This document shows, in pieces, positions 5,794 through 5,918 of a stretch of DNA of 5,918 nt. The stretch lies in contig NZ_CATWFF010000128.1 of NCBI RefSeq assembly GCF_958350005.1, positions 1-5,918 of the forward strand. The letters run 5' to 3'. Source of the stretch: an uncultured Megasphaera sp. (GTDB lineage Bacteria > Bacillota > Negativicutes > Veillonellales > Megasphaeraceae). A program made the translations under genes and the position numbers. The notes beneath the pieces were generated by a model that saw only the letters and a list, made by a program, of their open reading frames with translations, was not told where the DNA came from and made no database searches. How positions within the stretch are numbered: the stretch's first letter is position 1; the number at the start of each line of letters is the position of its first letter.

Positions 5794-5918
5794 TACTGGT
5801 ATTCTGCCCATATGCCGGTCGCCCACAGGCCGTAGATTTCCCCATCATGCCAGGGGGGCCGGGAGGCGACAGCCCTTTGACCGTCCGCCCGGGACAATCC
5901 CTGTGTATGCGCCCTGCT
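5778..5918 (-). CDS. possible 3' end of a convergent gene, cut by the window
   Basis: On the minus strand one frame is open from the window edge to a TAG at 5778-5780, giving 46 codons. The C-terminal part is rich in aromatics (WHDGEIYGLWATGIWAEYQYY). It would overlap the 3' end of the preceding plus-strand gene by 16 bases. Support is the GC content of 5794-5918, about 64% against about 35% in the gap before tatA, which argues that this is not plain spacer. Against it, other frames are also open over this short GC-rich stretch, including a plus-strand frame with an ATG at 5847 that has no ribosome site. I recognise no family. Confidence 0.3.
   Translation of the reverse strand, partial: SRAHTQGLSRADGQRAVASRPPWHDGEIYGLWATGIWAEYQYYSPK

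Noticed and set aside
5356..5848. Minus-strand open frames overlapping the end of the aldo/keto reductase-like gene.
   Set aside because: They cover the conserved cysteine-cluster region of a clear gene and have no family features of their own.
5800..5910. Minus-strand sequence with a hairpin followed by GCCTCCCGG and GGGGAAATC, faintly like a molybdenum-cofactor riboswitch.
   Set aside because: The conserved GAAGG-type core is not present and no minus-strand gene follows at the left, where a riboswitch would act.
1..5918. CRISPR arrays, tRNA or rRNA genes, insertion sequences, phage genes.
   Set aside because: No regular spaced repeats, no cloverleaf or rRNA-like stretches, and no transposase, integrase or terminal inverted repeats were seen.

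Overview
The window looks like chromosomal DNA of an anaerobic Bacillota, possibly Negativicutes of the Megasphaera type. That is an inference from protein character, GC-rich genes with AT-rich gaps, strong AAGGAG ribosome sites and a wealth of iron-sulfur and flavin proteins. No marker gene fixes the taxon. Nine genes read left to right. A tenth, partial reading frame may enter from the right on the minus strand.

Left group (1-3371): the 3' part of a DUF362 protein, a small cupin, a flavodoxin carried as a lipoprotein, a cyclophilin-like-fold lipoprotein, a TatA-type translocase subunit and an O6-methylguanine-DNA methyltransferase. Gaps are 15-95 bases. The only sizeable gap, before tatA, is AT-rich and has an extended -10 promoter candidate. 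The group ends at a perfect 11-bp inverted repeat followed by a T-rich stretch.

Right group (3496-5793): behind a well-spaced promoter lie three overlapping genes. They are a NapH-like membrane protein with 2x[4Fe-4S] ferredoxin motifs, a 75-residue protein with a four-cysteine cluster and one membrane helix, and a Tat-exported lipoprotein of the aldo/keto reductase family with two C-terminal cysteine clusters.

The most interesting reading is an extracytoplasmic redox module. The membrane ferredoxin protein could pass electrons to an exported aldo/keto-reductase-like protein, perhaps through the small Cys protein. The reductase-like protein appears to lack the classical Tyr and Lys of the catalytic tetrad and would have no NADPH outside the cell. 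The lipoprotein flavodoxin and cyclophilin-like lipoprotein could be further exported parts, and TatA is encoded next door. The functional link is inference; the gene order, overlaps and motifs are visible.

The last 125 bases (5794-5918) are GC-rich (about 64%), unlike the other gaps, and are not firmly assigned.
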